A DNA stretch of 64,000 nt from Hermatobates lingyangjiaoensis (taxonomy: Eukaryota > Arthropoda > Insecta > Hemiptera > Hermatobatidae): positions 186,001 to 250,000 of the forward strand of contig JAPFBL010000366.1 of NCBI GenBank assembly GCA_026182355.1, read 5' to 3'. This document shows positions 1 through 13,000 of the stretch, one piece after another (position 1 is the first letter of the stretch; each line of letters begins with the position of its first letter). The notes beneath the pieces are model-generated. The model did no database searches. It was given only the letters and a program-made list of their open reading frames with translations, and was not told the DNA's origin. The translations under genes and the position numbers were made by a program.

Positions 1-91
1 TAATAACCCTACCATGAGGGAGTTTATTTTTGTTAACCTGTTCCCTTACAGGTCTTCTTATTCAGTGTTATTTGAACTGCATATATGTCAG

Positions 92-950
92 TTATAATTC
101 ATCAATTGGTAGGTTGTTTATAAAACCAAAGAAGTCTTTGTTGTACTTGGTGATTAGGTTTTCTTTCTTTTCCGGCCACGTTCCTCCTTGTAGGATGATA
201 TTTTTTATTAGATTTTGTCTATAATTATTAATGTTTGGACAGCTAAATACAATGTGCTGAAAGGTCTGTTCTCCTTCATAGCAGGGACAGTAGGGTGAAT
301 CTACATGCTTAAATCGGTACAAATATGACCTATTTCTACTGTCCCGTTAGAACCATTGTTGTCTTGTATGTATGGTTCAGTATAGTTTTATTTCTTATAT
401 ATACATTCCTGAAGTACGTTTTTGTTACCACCCCTTCGGTTGCATTGAGCCATATATTGTTCCATTTGTCTATGCTTTTAATGTGTTCTTGTATTTTAAT
501 ATATGTCAAGGGTACTTTGATGTACACTGTTGGTATTATTTCATCTTGTGCAGCTCTTACGTTGCCCTCGTGTCCCGCATGTCCTTTTACCCATAATATG
601 GAAATATTCCATTCATGTAATTTTCTTAATTTCCACAAACTGCTTCTAATGTTTTGAACAATGGAGTTATGATTTTTGTGGTCTCTTATTGCTGCTATTG
701 CCACTGAACTATCTGTCCTTAAGACTGCTGTTTTGTAATCACCCTGATGCTGTTGTAGCAACCAATGCAGGCCTACATCAATAGCCTGGATTTCAGCCTG
801 GTTATTTGAACACCAGGATGCTAACTTCAGCAGGATTTCTGATATTATTTGGCCTCCTTTATAAATAGCTACTCCGTAGCCCACCGAGTTATTGATGCGA
901 CTTCCATCGGTGTATATGTCGAAGTCAGGGTTTCTTGTATCTTTGTCCAC
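92..950 (-). pseudogene. Decayed RNase H-bearing LINE, 3' end of ORF2
   Basis: Minus-strand reading gives a ribonuclease H domain (DIYTDGS, NNQAEIQAIDVGLHWL, RTDSSVA, WVKGHAGHEGN) from 950 to 336. It is followed in another frame (322-92) by the C-terminal Cys/His knuckle CPCYEGEQTFQHIVFSC. The frame break near 325-336 is a one-base indel. No reverse transcriptase precedes it, so this is a 5'-truncated, dead copy of an R1/I/LOA-like non-LTR element. The 3' end is at the left window edge. Confidence 0.85.
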
Positions 951-1109
951 GATATTTTCTATTTCAGCAGGATTGGACCATTCCCCATACGGGACTGTTT
1001 ACAATTGTACTTATCGGTTAACGGGAGACTTTAACAAACAAAATAGAAAAAATTAAATAAATAATATTAAGACTAAATAATCTTAATAAACACGTGATGG
1101 AAACTAATA

Positions 1110-1273
1110 AAAGTAAAAGCCACAAGGAAAAATAAAAACAAAAAATATATGCTCTGAGGCATTTCTAATTTATGTCATCAGAGAGCAACTAGAGATTGGA
1201 AAACAAAAAACTTTTTTGTTAGGCCTCAGAGCATATATTTTTTGTTTTTATTTTTCCTTGTGGCTTTTACTTT
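1110..1273. repeat. Perfect 51-bp inverted repeat with 62-nt spacer
   Basis: Arms 1110-1160 and 1223-1273 are exact reverse complements; the arms carry CTCTGAGG and a purine/pyrimidine-biased stretch. No ORF lies inside. Probably a short foldback element; it sits upstream of the dynein start, where a transcript through it would form a long hairpin. Confidence 0.85.
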
Positions 1274-1574
1274 CATAATATTAATATAAATAACAAAAAA
1301 GTAATATTTTTTTATTTTGATTTATTAACTGTTTTTAAAAGAGTGACCTCCGTTAATCGATAAGTGCGATTATAAGTAAGAATTTATTCACTTTTTTTTT
1401 TAAGGCATTTAATAATTTCTCACTTTCTCTGTCAATGCCCTGGTCTGGCTCAAAGAAGGAAGGAAGCACTAGGAGAATATTTCTTTGACAATCTTGAGAA
1501 CTTAGCATCCACTGGTATCAGGGATCTGTCTAGATTTATTGTTCTCTCGAGATGGTTCGAGTGGACCAGTGACG

Positions 1575-1672
1575 GGGGAGAATAGCCCCAGTTCTTCTTT
1601 GTGGTATCACAAGGGGCCGGCTTGCGGCCTGTGTGTGTTCTCTCTCGGGACGGCCACTGTAACCTAACCTAA
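1575..1672 (+). repeat. SINE 3'-end fragment upstream of the gene
   Basis: Shares the GTGGTATCACAAGGG - GCCGG - TGTGTGTTC - CCACTG - AACCTAACCTAA series found at the 3' end of the intact SINEs at 54476 and 55875. 5'-truncated. The rest of 1274-1754 shows nothing recognisable. Confidence 0.7.
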
Positions 1673-1754
1673 GGCATTTAATTTGTGAAAAGGTAAATGA
1701 AAGTTGTATGTTGTCTGAAGGTTGATTTTTTGAAATATGATTGTATATTTTTAG

Positions 1755-2109
1755 GAAACTATTGATTAAGTGAGGGATGGAAGATATTCAGGAGGATGAC
1801 ACTCAGGTGGTGGCCAAATGCAGGAACGTCTCCTTCACAAAGGCTTTTATTAATGAAACAACTTTCTTTCCTTGTGAACCACCTATTCGACGAGGAATCA
1901 ATGTGTCTCGCTCTGACCAGGTTAGAAAGCTAATCAAGTCGCAAAAGGATAACAAGCCAACATTATTCGACGTACATTCATTGGAACAAGCGAGAACCTT
2001 ATCACCTAGCACACTAATTCCTCCAAGGAGGTATCTGCGTGAAGTATCTGATGAACATCATGATGGCCGTGAACTTGTGCTCAGTGATATGATCTTCATT
2101 AAAAACATG
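1755..2109 (+). CDS. DNAH1: DNAH1 exon 1 (5' leader end plus residues 1-111)
   Basis: Acceptor AG at 1753-1754 after a T-rich tract; the exon starts with about 22 nt of leader containing stops, then ATG at 1777 in context GAGGGATGG. Open for 111 codons to donor GT at 2110-2111, phase 0. Predicted residues are polar and basic with no recognised domain, as expected for the poorly conserved DNAH1 N-terminus. Any upstream non-coding exon and promoter are not identified. The assignment rests on strand, phase match with exon 2 and position, not on strong similarity, so a different true first exon is possible. Confidence 0.65.
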
Positions 2110-3986
2110 GTATTTATCATTTAACTTGTTTATTACCTGTAATAAATATAGAGAAATGAAAATAGTGCTGTTGGATCAAATTTTTGAAGGAAATACACGG
2201 TTTGAGATTCTTTCAAAGCCCCTAGATTTACTACCACGTCGAGGAAGACCAAGATAATTTAGTAATATTGAGCTGACACCAATATACGAAAAAACAAGGC
2301 CAATCGCAACGCTGAAATACAATGATTTTTTAATGGGTTTATTGCATTATTTACCAAAGTTACACAATAATTATTTTAAATCTCTCTCCCATACACAAAT
2401 TGGAGAAAAATAACTAATTAGCTACAATAGTATTATATGTATCTTAAAGGTACATAACTGTAATACTAATTAAAAATTACAATGTATGTATAATTTATTT
2501 TTTTTTTATTTCAAGGGAAATTTATTCTTTTTAAGGACTTATGCTTTTCAGAGAACTGAAAACATTGTTTCATTAATTTTGAAAGTAGCTTAATTCTATA
2601 TATAGCAAAAAAAAAACATATTCACCGAAAGGGTTCTTGAGGATTTTGTTGATAAACATACAACTCCTGATTATAAGCCGACGTTTCGCCAAAAGTTGTT
2701 TGACATTTTCAAGGCTAAAAAACAATTTATTAACGACATAAGTAAAGAAAGATAAATACATCCATGGTACCAACCAACAGAAAACAAACCAAACAAACCA
2801 AAAAATTCAGTAACAAGAGAACCACAACATTCAATACAATAAAAAAAAACATAATTATTTATAAACAATATCAATAACACCAAGTGTGTTGAAAAATTAA
2901 ACAGTCTTAAAAACAAGAAAACACTATACTATCATTTTTGTAGTTAGTAATATATTTAAATTTTCTAAAACGCAAACCCTTAAATATCTCAATTTTAACA
3001 TAAATAAAATTGGGCCACTTTTAAAATCAGCGGCTCACATATCTAGACTGATATAAATACACAACATTCACAAATACCTTTCTCTTCTTCACACACACAC
3101 ACCTAAACACATACATACTTAAATATATGCTAATGCAATTTAATTACTTAAATATATAAGTTTCACAATTCATTAAGTAAGTTCGCGGCATTTAGACATA
3201 CGCAATTGTTCATAGATTATTTACCTCCGCAGGCCCCCAGATTATATTGATTTCTTTAACTATTTTTCCAATAGTTATACGTCAATTCTCTAAAATGTTG
3301 TCTTCTAATTTTCCAATGGTATCTTCATTAATAACAGAACGGATACCCGTTCTACAGAAGTTTAACCACTCTTGAAATGATGATTCCATCATTTCCTTCA
3401 GGACGTCATATTTTGAGACTTCCTGACCAGAAGTCTCTCTAAATACAACGGTATCTTTGATGTTTCAACTGGACTTATGTTCACACTTACTGTCACTTTA
3501 TTTCAAAAAAAAAACAAACACTGTTAGGATTTAAATAAAGGAAATTTTCTCATAAGATATGAAGATATAATTCAAAACATATAGAGTTTAAGTATTCTTT
3601 ATTTATTGCTTTATCACCGTAAAATTTATTTCGTTGATTTTGAAATCCTTTGCCGAATTTGTTTCAGGCTTTTCTGAAACAATCATTTCTCCCCAAAATT
3701 CAAAGGGTTGTACCTTTAACGAAAGATGAGGAAGATCTTATTGTGGAAGAGAAGTTACTGGAGCAGAAAAGTTACAATGTAGGGACATTGTTGGTGTGCG
3801 TACTACAAGTAGACCTTCGTGAACTGTTGCCTTTGCATGAAATCCGGGCAACAAGAAACCAGCAGTTCGGGATTTATTCTAAAGCTCACTTTTTAGAGCT
3901 TGAGCTATTCGATGATGAGCAGTTTGAAACAAGGTCAATTTTTTGTTGCATTATTGCTTTTTACTTATTGCCGAATAATATTACTA

Positions 3987-4029
<43 letters not shown>

Positions 4030-7000
4030 TAATATATAAAAAGATTTCACATAACACGTGAAATAACAATCAATGATCAAGTCACAATGTGAAATAGGAA
4101 AAGAAGACTAAGATCTTTCAACCGTATCAAGCGGTCTTCGTCAGTCAAAAACCGAACTGAAACACTAGATCCAGAAAACATCTGGTGAAGAGTTGAGAAG
4201 AGTGGTATTTTAAAAGGGTGAAAGCGCAGGAAAGGACAAATATCCTGAAAGGGATGTTTGGGGAAACAAAGGAGGGTAATAGCCTCTTCTAAGAGGGTTG
4301 ATAGCTAGCGGATAGTTTTTTACTCTTTCTTACTTTACTCCATTGCTTCCCCAAACATCCCTCTCTGGACACTTGTCCTTTCCTGCACTTTCACCCTTTT
4401 AAAATACCATTCTTCTCAACCCCTCACTAGATGTTTTTCTGCATCTCGTGTTTCAGTTGGGTTTTTGACTCTGATGAAGACCGCTTGTTATGGTTGAAAG
4501 ATCTTAGTTTTCTTTTCCCATTTCATATTGTGGTTTGATCATTGATATTAATAACTCACTCTTTCACTCCACTGTAATTAATTAGTTCCAGTTGCTTCCC
4601 TTCTCCCCTGTAACTCTCCTCCTTATACTTTTTCACTTTTCCTCTCTCCCTTATATAGAGTTCCTTAGAGCTTTCTTTTCACCTCTTTCCATCTATGACT
4701 GCCCTTTATAACTCACTCTCCCTCCGTCCCTTATATAAATTTAAATAAAGAAAGATCTCTTTACTCTTCCCTTCCATGTCCATGTCACTTCTTTATGTTT
4801 ATCCCTTTCTTAGTTAATGTCAGTTGAGAGGTATTTTGACATTTTGTAAACGACAAAGGTCATATAATCGCAAAAGAGTTTACAACTCTTAGTTGATTAG
4901 GTTAGTTATTAATGAGTGATGCTGAAAATTTTATAAACAAACAATATACTATTATTTTTTGTAGTTTGATTATTATTATTTATAAATAGTTTTTTTTATA
5001 TAATTTTGTAGAACCCCCGAACAATGGATGATGACAGGAAGGAATTCTCGTGATATTCAGTACAGCATCCCTGCTTATGGCTTCATTCCGTCGCACGGAC
5101 CTCAACATTCTATGCCCTTGGGCAGCATTACTGAATACACCTGGGATGAAGTTGCCGTGTATGAGTACAACCCAACCAATGGCCTCTTCTCTGTCATGCC
5201 CTTAAAACTCAATCGTGGGCCCTTCTTCTTGCCCAGGTAAACATTTAAAGTCAAACATATACCATTACCGTAAAATGTAGTATCACAACTGTTATCTATT
5301 ACTTAATTCAATATAAACATAGGTTAGGTTTGGTTGCTGTGGCAGTCCCACAAGGCAATACTCATAGACCGAACATTGGCCTTTTGTGATACCACATCTT
5401 CTTTGATGTGACTTGAATCATCTTTGACCTGAATTTTGTCTGATTCAAGTGTATTTACTGTAGGGTTTTTTTAACGAGTACCTGGCATCTTAACGTCAGA
5501 TTGACGTCTTATCATCCTCTTCGAGGGACAACGTGCTCAGATTTATTTACCTCACACGTGAATAAATCGAAGGCCTGAGTGGGTTTTGAACCCTAGACCT
5601 ACCAGTTCTGAGGCGAGCACGTTGCCAGTGAGCTAACCTGGCTCTCCAATGTAAACCTAAATCAAAACCATTAATGTTAAAAAAAATTCAGTAAGAAAGT
5701 ACCATTCAAAAATTATACTTGTAAAAACCCAAATGTTAATTAAAATTATATTTTTAACATATAAAAAAACAAAGGTTTTTAAAAATTATAAAAAATATGT
5801 CACTTGTGAAATTTACTACAATATAATATAATGAAACAAGTTAGGTATGTATTAGTTATGCCATAAAATATGAAGTCAATGTATATACTACAGTATGCGT
5901 TGTTAATTTTTAATTAAAAATGTTGTTAATTCTAAAATGGGAATAAGATTTTCGGCCAATAACTGTCCTCACCGAAGTCATAAAATGAATGACAAGACTG
6001 AGGAGTTCACTTTCATTACTTATTTGTTTGCATCACTCATACTTTTAGACCTCTACCTTTAGTGCTGTTATAGAAGTGGAAAGTGTAGCTTATTTGTTAT
6101 TTAGTATCCGCTTTAGTTAGTGGTGTGCCATATTACCAGGCGATTTTACATCGGAAATCCTAAATTTTATCTCTGTAGATTTACTAGATGAGGGATTTTT
6201 AACGAAATCTGACATCTTAGACGGTCGGGGCCGATTAAATATACAACTTTATGTCCTCTCCGTTAAATTGCTTGTACAAGATTCCCTATTTACCAATCTA
6301 CTGTCATGGATAGGATTCGAACCTTCACTCTTCAGTGCTGAAAGATCTGTGTCCCAGGAGTACCATTATTGACTAAAAAACTCTGAGGTAAAATGGATAA
6401 ACAAACAAAAGTCTCCACACAAATGAAGTTTTATTCAACAACAACAACGCGTTTGGAACACTTTTTGTTCATCATCATTAGGTTCATGATGATCTTTGAT
6501 GTTCATGATGATGAATTGTTGTTGAATAAAACTTCATTTGTGTGGAGACTTTTGTTTGTTTATCCATTTTACCTCAGACTGAGTAAATACCACACAATTA
6601 CGGATTGCACAACTAATACTGATCAAAAAATCTTAGTCTACTCTATATCCTCATACTGCGATAAATAAGTTTATATTTGTCTCCCGTATGTTATAAAATC
6701 TTTTTGTCCAAATATGTACAAATTATAAGCATGAATAATAGCTAAATAGTAAAGTAATAATTCAAATAATAATTTTACTGTTTAATAAATCACTAATAAC
6801 TTCTTATTTTACTGCTTAAATTTTAGGCTGTATATATAATATTCAAATTCATAAAAGTTTTTATGAATTTTAAGGTTCATTAGATTTTTTTTTCAATAAA
6901 TTTTCTCGACTGATTGGGTGCATACTTAAAAACTGTAAAGTATAATTTCGTAAAAATAAATCTGAAATAAATAATGCCATTGCACTGTAGAACATTGCAC

Positions 7001-10000
7001 TGTAATGAAAATAAATTCATTATTATTAGTAATTATTTGCATTTTATTTCAACATAAAATCTAAATAGCTGTAAAACTACGTATTTTAGTTAATTGAATT
7101 TTTACTTTCCCCTAAACCACGAAAAACTGTTAGCGCAAATTTGAATTTTGGTACAGGAAAGTTTAAAAATTCCCATCAGTGGTAGTTTATATGATATTAG
7201 ATAAAAAGATTTCACATAAACACGTGAAATAACAATCAATGATCGAACCACAATATGAAATGGGAAAACAAGACTTAAGTTCTTTCAACTGTAACAAGCA
7301 GTCTTCGTCAGTTGGGTTTTTGACTCTAACGAAGACCGCTTGTTACAGTTGATAGATCTTAGTCTTGTTTTCCTATTTCATATTGTGGTTTGATCATTGA
7401 TATGATATTATGTGTCGGCAATATAAACTGTTTGCAATGGACAAGAACCTGACCACTTTGGTCAGAACTTTTTGAAGTACCCTATTTATAAACATTAAAG
7501 AGACGTATTTCGACTTCTTAAAGTTACAGATGATGATTAAAAATATAACCTCAATTCATAATGTGTCTTTTAAAAAAAAAAAAGATCTAAAAATTTTCAT
7601 TTTATACAAAATATCTTGAAAATAATTTTTTTATGTAGAATTAATAATTTATTACTTTGTATTATTTATTACTTTATTATTTATTTAATAGATTTTGAAT
7701 AGTAATTTGTTACTTTAATTATTAATTTAAATAAGCGTATTAATAACAATTATTATTTATTCATTTTTTTCTGTTATTTATTTATTTTAAAATTAATTTA
7801 AATATTTAAAATATTTTGAATAATAATTTATTACTTTAAATAATAATTTAAGTATTAATTTAAATAATTTTATTAATAGCAATTATAATTTATTCTGCTG
7901 TATTATTCATTTTTCCTCTGTTATTATTTATTTTATTTTTTGGCCTATTAGTTAAACATTAAACACTTAAAAGCAAAAAAACTTGTATTAATCAAATACT
8001 CTATTTTTTATTGATCTACACGTATATTTCAGTCATCTACTCGTATGTTGTCATCTACAGGCTGAAAACTTATAAACTATATAAAATACTGATTTAATTA
8101 AATCAATACGCATAAACAAATTATGTATGAAGTATATTGCTCATTAAAAATTAAATTTATAAAAAGGAGTCTATTTGTTCTTAATTTTTAAAATCGAGTT
8201 CTTCCAATTGAAAGAAATTTGTGGAACTATTACAAAGTTATATTTAGTTTTTATATCATCCTCTTTGTGTAAAATTTAAATCTTTCAATATAAAGAAATA
8301 CATTATTATAACTATTTGGATTTTGTTATTGTAAATATATTTATTTAGCTTAAATATTTTTTTTTTATTTTACAGGATTTTAATTTGCTTTATGGCAGAA
8401 AAAGCTATAAATTCAGCTAAACGAATTTATAATGCAATTCAACAGAGGGCGATAGCAGAAGAGGCTATTAGGTATTTATTTGAATAATATATTTTTATAT
8501 TGTAAATAATTATAATTAAACTAATATCTTTATTAAATATATATAATTAATTTAGCCAAAATACTTTAATTCTAATTTTGTGTAACATTAATTTACTTGA
8601 AAGAGATATAGGTATCATACTTAGTAATAAAAAATTACATTTACGGTATTATAATTACGCATTAATTACATTTTCGGATTCTTTATTAACTAGGTCCTTC
8701 ATAGAATCGTTAAGTTTTATGTAGAGAAAGATAAAAACGGGTATTCTGAAGGAAATTATGTAAGATGATAATGCCTTAAGGATAGTGTCATTACGTTTTG
8801 GAGGATGTAGAATGGAGCTGTCCAAGAAATGCAATTCTTGTGGAAGTTCCTGAACATTATCGAATGGTATGTCGACCATTTATTTATTTGTTTATTTTTA
8901 TTTTATTTGTTTATTTATTTATTTATTTGTACAGATCAATGATCAACGTATAATAATTTCCCTGAAGTCATCTAGGGCGTACGTACCACAACCTTTTCCG
9001 CAAGAGATTCAGATTTATTCTTATTTTCTTTCAATATTGAAGCTAAAAAGTATATTTATAGAATTATTGCTTTTGATATATGTATATTTTTTTTCTAACA
9101 GATATAACGCAATGATTGAATTTATACCTAAGGAAGTAGTGCCTTCATATGACATGAAAGAGCTCTTCAATCTGTTAAACAAGGCCACCAATAATGGAAA
9201 AATTAAACTTTATGAACAGGTATATCCTTAGTACCTACTTTTTTTTATCGTTATTAAAGTTTATTTTTCACTGGTTTAGTGACGAAATACTAGCAAAATA
9301 AAAAAATTAATATAGCGAAATTTGTTTATCCTGAGTGAATGAAGGACAACTACTAAAAGAGTCGAAATATTGAAAGTGAGTCCTAGTGTTTAGTTTTCAT
9401 TTGTGTTCTTTCAAAATATATATACGAGTATAAATTGTATACTTTATAGATGAAAAAATGATCCCAAACTGGTAACTAAAGTTCAGTGTACACAAAGAAA
9501 CATCGATTAATTAAAAACACATATATACAGTTCGTCTCTAATTTTTGGTTTGTACCATCCTCAGGAGGAGAGAGAAAGCGCTCAGTGCGCGTTGTTCCCC
9601 TGTCTTATCTCTCCTAATTACGGTTCATACCGTAAATTAGAGACCGTAAGTGTTTGTTTTTAATTTACTAATGTATTTTGTTTATATTGAATTATAAATA
9701 TATATATTTCCCCTCCCTGCGTATGTTAACGGTACTTTTATTGTGACAACTACAAAGGTATTCTCTAATGTGGTTTCACTCCTCTAGCGTTGTATACATG
9801 GCGAGTATGTCATGGTGTATAATGTCAGTTAGAAAAAGTATACGACTATTGTTTAGAGCCTAGCCTACGGGGTGGCATTTAGAGGATACAAAAATATAAA
9901 ATAGAAAAAGAAATAAAATCATAAAAAACTAATGAAAAATTTAAAATTTTATGCCAAAATGAGTTTTAAGGTCATAATTGCATTTATGTTTTATATGTGT

Positions 10001-13000
10001 AACACTGTTTTCAAACGGATTTTTGAACTGTAATATTTGCAAATTAAAAATAAATGTATTTTTAATTTTTTAAAATGATTGAAAGTTCATTATATTTGTT
10101 TGTATAGCAAGGTAATTTACTTTAACAATATTTTTTTATTATTTAAATTATACGTTTTTGTTTTGAAAAATCGTTGGTTTTTTTTTCATGACGACTGTAT
10201 ATGTATTCGATTACTGTAATAAGATGAAAGTGTGGAACAAAACACAAGTCTTCTTGTGTTAGTTAGAAACTTCTTGTAATTTCCTGTATGTAAATATTTT
10301 TGAAGTTACTGGAATTTTGAAGGCTGACGAATTATTAAATTCGGGGGCAGTAAATCTTACGACCACCTCGGGCGCCAAAATAGTTTATTAACGGTTCTCT
10401 CTGTGTTCGAACTGTCATTGTAATATTTTTATTTTTAATTTGTCTATTCTTAATTGTTCTTAGTCGTTTCTTAATAGTTTTCTTATTTTCTTCTACCTGA
10501 GGAAGACCTACGAGGCCGAAAGCTTGTATTTTTCTTATAATATGGTTATAGTTAGTTCGTTAATATACAGTTCCAGTTGTTAGATTATGTTATTGCCTCC
10601 GTAGGTAATTTGTTATTTTTACTGGCTTTACATCATTAGAAAAGTGGTTAAAAAAAAGAGCAATTATTGAAAAAGATCGTGAATGTAGAATCTTCTCTGC
10701 TATTTAACAATGTATTCTACATGTGAGTAGGTATGTTTAGTAGTCTGTGTTCTTCTCTACAATTTATAATATTGCCAACCTGATTATTTTCGTTTTATAC
10801 ACATATATTTTACTAAACAGAAATGGAGGTCCATTCGGACTTAAAAAAACTAAAAATTTACTAAGAGCGATATATTGGAGTATAGTACATAATTAAACGA
10901 AGATGGGACAAATTTATTCGGTCAGATATTTTAATTAAAATACATATCAGCTTAGTGAATGGTTATGTATTGCTGATCAAATACATCTCTCTCACTAGAT
11001 GTTTTATTTCAATCTTCTATGATTTAATTATTCTGATGACGAACAGTTCGAAATGTCGACCGTATTGATTTTTATGTGTCATTTTATGTTTTAGAAGTAG
11101 CATAATTGATAAAATACTAGGAGTTGGAGGTTTGAATTATAATCTAAAACTCTGAATTTTGATATAGAATGTAGAAGATGGCAAATCTTTTTCATTGTTG
11201 TCCTTGAAGTGGACATGAAGTTGTCGGCCAACAGTCTGTACAATGTTAAATATTCAGTAAGGATCCCTATTCATTAAATTTACCCTATCAGGTAAAATTG
11301 AAGCCCACCAGTAAGTCAAATAGATGCCAAATAACAAATGAGTCACACTTTTCATCCCTTGCCCAGCACTAAAAGTAAAATCTTAAAGGGTAAGTCCTAG
11401 AAAAAAAAATTAGTTTTATAAAGTCCGGCAGTCTTTGAGCTTAATATTACACTTTTGTATTGTAGCTTTTATATCCCTTTAATATCTTCTTTATTGACAT
11501 AATTGTCCAAATTTATATGCAGGAAAACTATGAATGATTACGTCATTGGAGTAAAGTTAAGAATACAAACATTACATATGTCTTATTCAAAAATACCTTA
11601 CTTTTGGTTGTGAATAGTGTTTTAAATAGGACTGTAGGTCTTACTTGAATGGTTAATTTTAATCTTAAGAGCTAGCTATATTTTATTTTTTGCAATTTTG
11701 TTTTATTTCACAAGATACTAATTGTTTTCAGCCTCTTCGACAACTGGTCAAATTTTATGCCACTACGATGGCACGTATTCAGGTCAAAGAGTTGGCTAAA
11801 TCACAGTGCCCCATATTCAACTATATCAAGATACCTAGGGATATAGAGGTAGAACCACCTAAAAAAGGTGAATTTACCATAGTTTGACATAAAATAAATC
11901 TTTCTTTTGAGAATGATATAGTTTTTAATAATGGTTTCTTTGTGGCTATAGTGGAAATAGAAATGACTAATTTTAATGAGGTTCGTGATACACTGTTAGC
12001 GGAGATGATTTACGGCCATCCCAATGTATATCCAATAATGAAGGCCACTATTGCTGAGTGTATTCGATGCCTCGACTGGCCTGTCTTTGGTACCGATGAA
12101 TTCGCCTTCCTTTCTTTAGATGAATTCTGTCGACTTCAAGACAGTACTTACAACACGGTATCTTACCTTTTTTTTTTACTTTATTTCTATAGACTGTCTC
12201 AAAATTGATTTAAAAATAATAATAAGTAACAAACTAAATCAGGGTTGTCCAAACTTTAAGGGGACGCGGGCCGTATTTGGCAAGGAAATCAGATCGAGGG
12301 CCGCAGTACCAGATATAAAGCAAAACACGTACATGTAAATGAATCTTTATATTTATCATAAAAACATATATTATCATAAAAAAATAATTGACAAGTATGG
12401 ATAAGAATCAAACCTTAAATATATTCGTTAAAAATATTTAAGGAAGTACGTAAAACGGTACAGTTTACTTAAAATTCAGTGGGATGAGTGTGCGTGCATT
12501 TTGGAAGCCAGCTCCTTTGTGTCAATGTCAACTGAGGTTGACAAGGCTAAACGAAGGCAGGCTTCGAGAGATGTTTGATTGAGTAATTCCTCTCTTTGGA
12601 TTTAATCGACTTTATTGCGGAAAATGCTGCTACACAAAGGTAGGTACTGCCAAACATTGACAGCAAGTGCAATCAAAAACGGCGTAAATTAAGATAATGC
12701 TCTTCAAAAAGAAGAGGCCAAAATTCAGTGATTGACAGTGTAGCTTTGCTTAATAACAACTTTTTTCTTTTTTAAAGTTTTCTAGAAGAGGCCGCGGGCC
12801 GCATTAAAGGGGGTCGCGGATGCGGCCCGCGGGCTAGACTTTGGACAACCCTGAACTAAATCATTAATTTTCGGATAAAAAGTCTTCAAAAACAAACTTG
12901 AGCATAGGTACCGATTGAACCTGCCTTGGCTACAGCTGGGAGGTCAGTCATTTTAATAATACATCACTCTATTCATTTGTTTCATTGTTTCTATTTCAGT

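Larger units (their letters stand above)
9220..11731. other. Intron 5: isolated hammerhead motifs and unrecognised AT-rich DNA
   Basis: Holds a degenerate minus-strand hammerhead at about 9536-9564 (CTGAGGA, GGT-ACAA-ACC stem, AAAA instead of GAAA), two better ones at 10494-10528 and 11033-11057, and a worn repeat at 11220-11400 similar to 22450-22530. No ORF of note. Confidence 0.5.

Noticed and set aside
3285..3467. Minus-strand open stretch ([17 protein letters not shown]) as a gene
   Set aside because: About 60 codons, no recognised family, no flanking exons; may be mobile-element debris.
3938..4039. Exon 2 frame continuing into YIYIYI residues
   Set aside because: It is read-through into the (TA)n tract beyond the GT donor at 3934; conserved protein ends at FETR.
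8655..8879. Minus-strand 74-residue ORF as a host gene
   Set aside because: Coding-like, but no start context, splice partner or family; listed only as unrecognised sequence.
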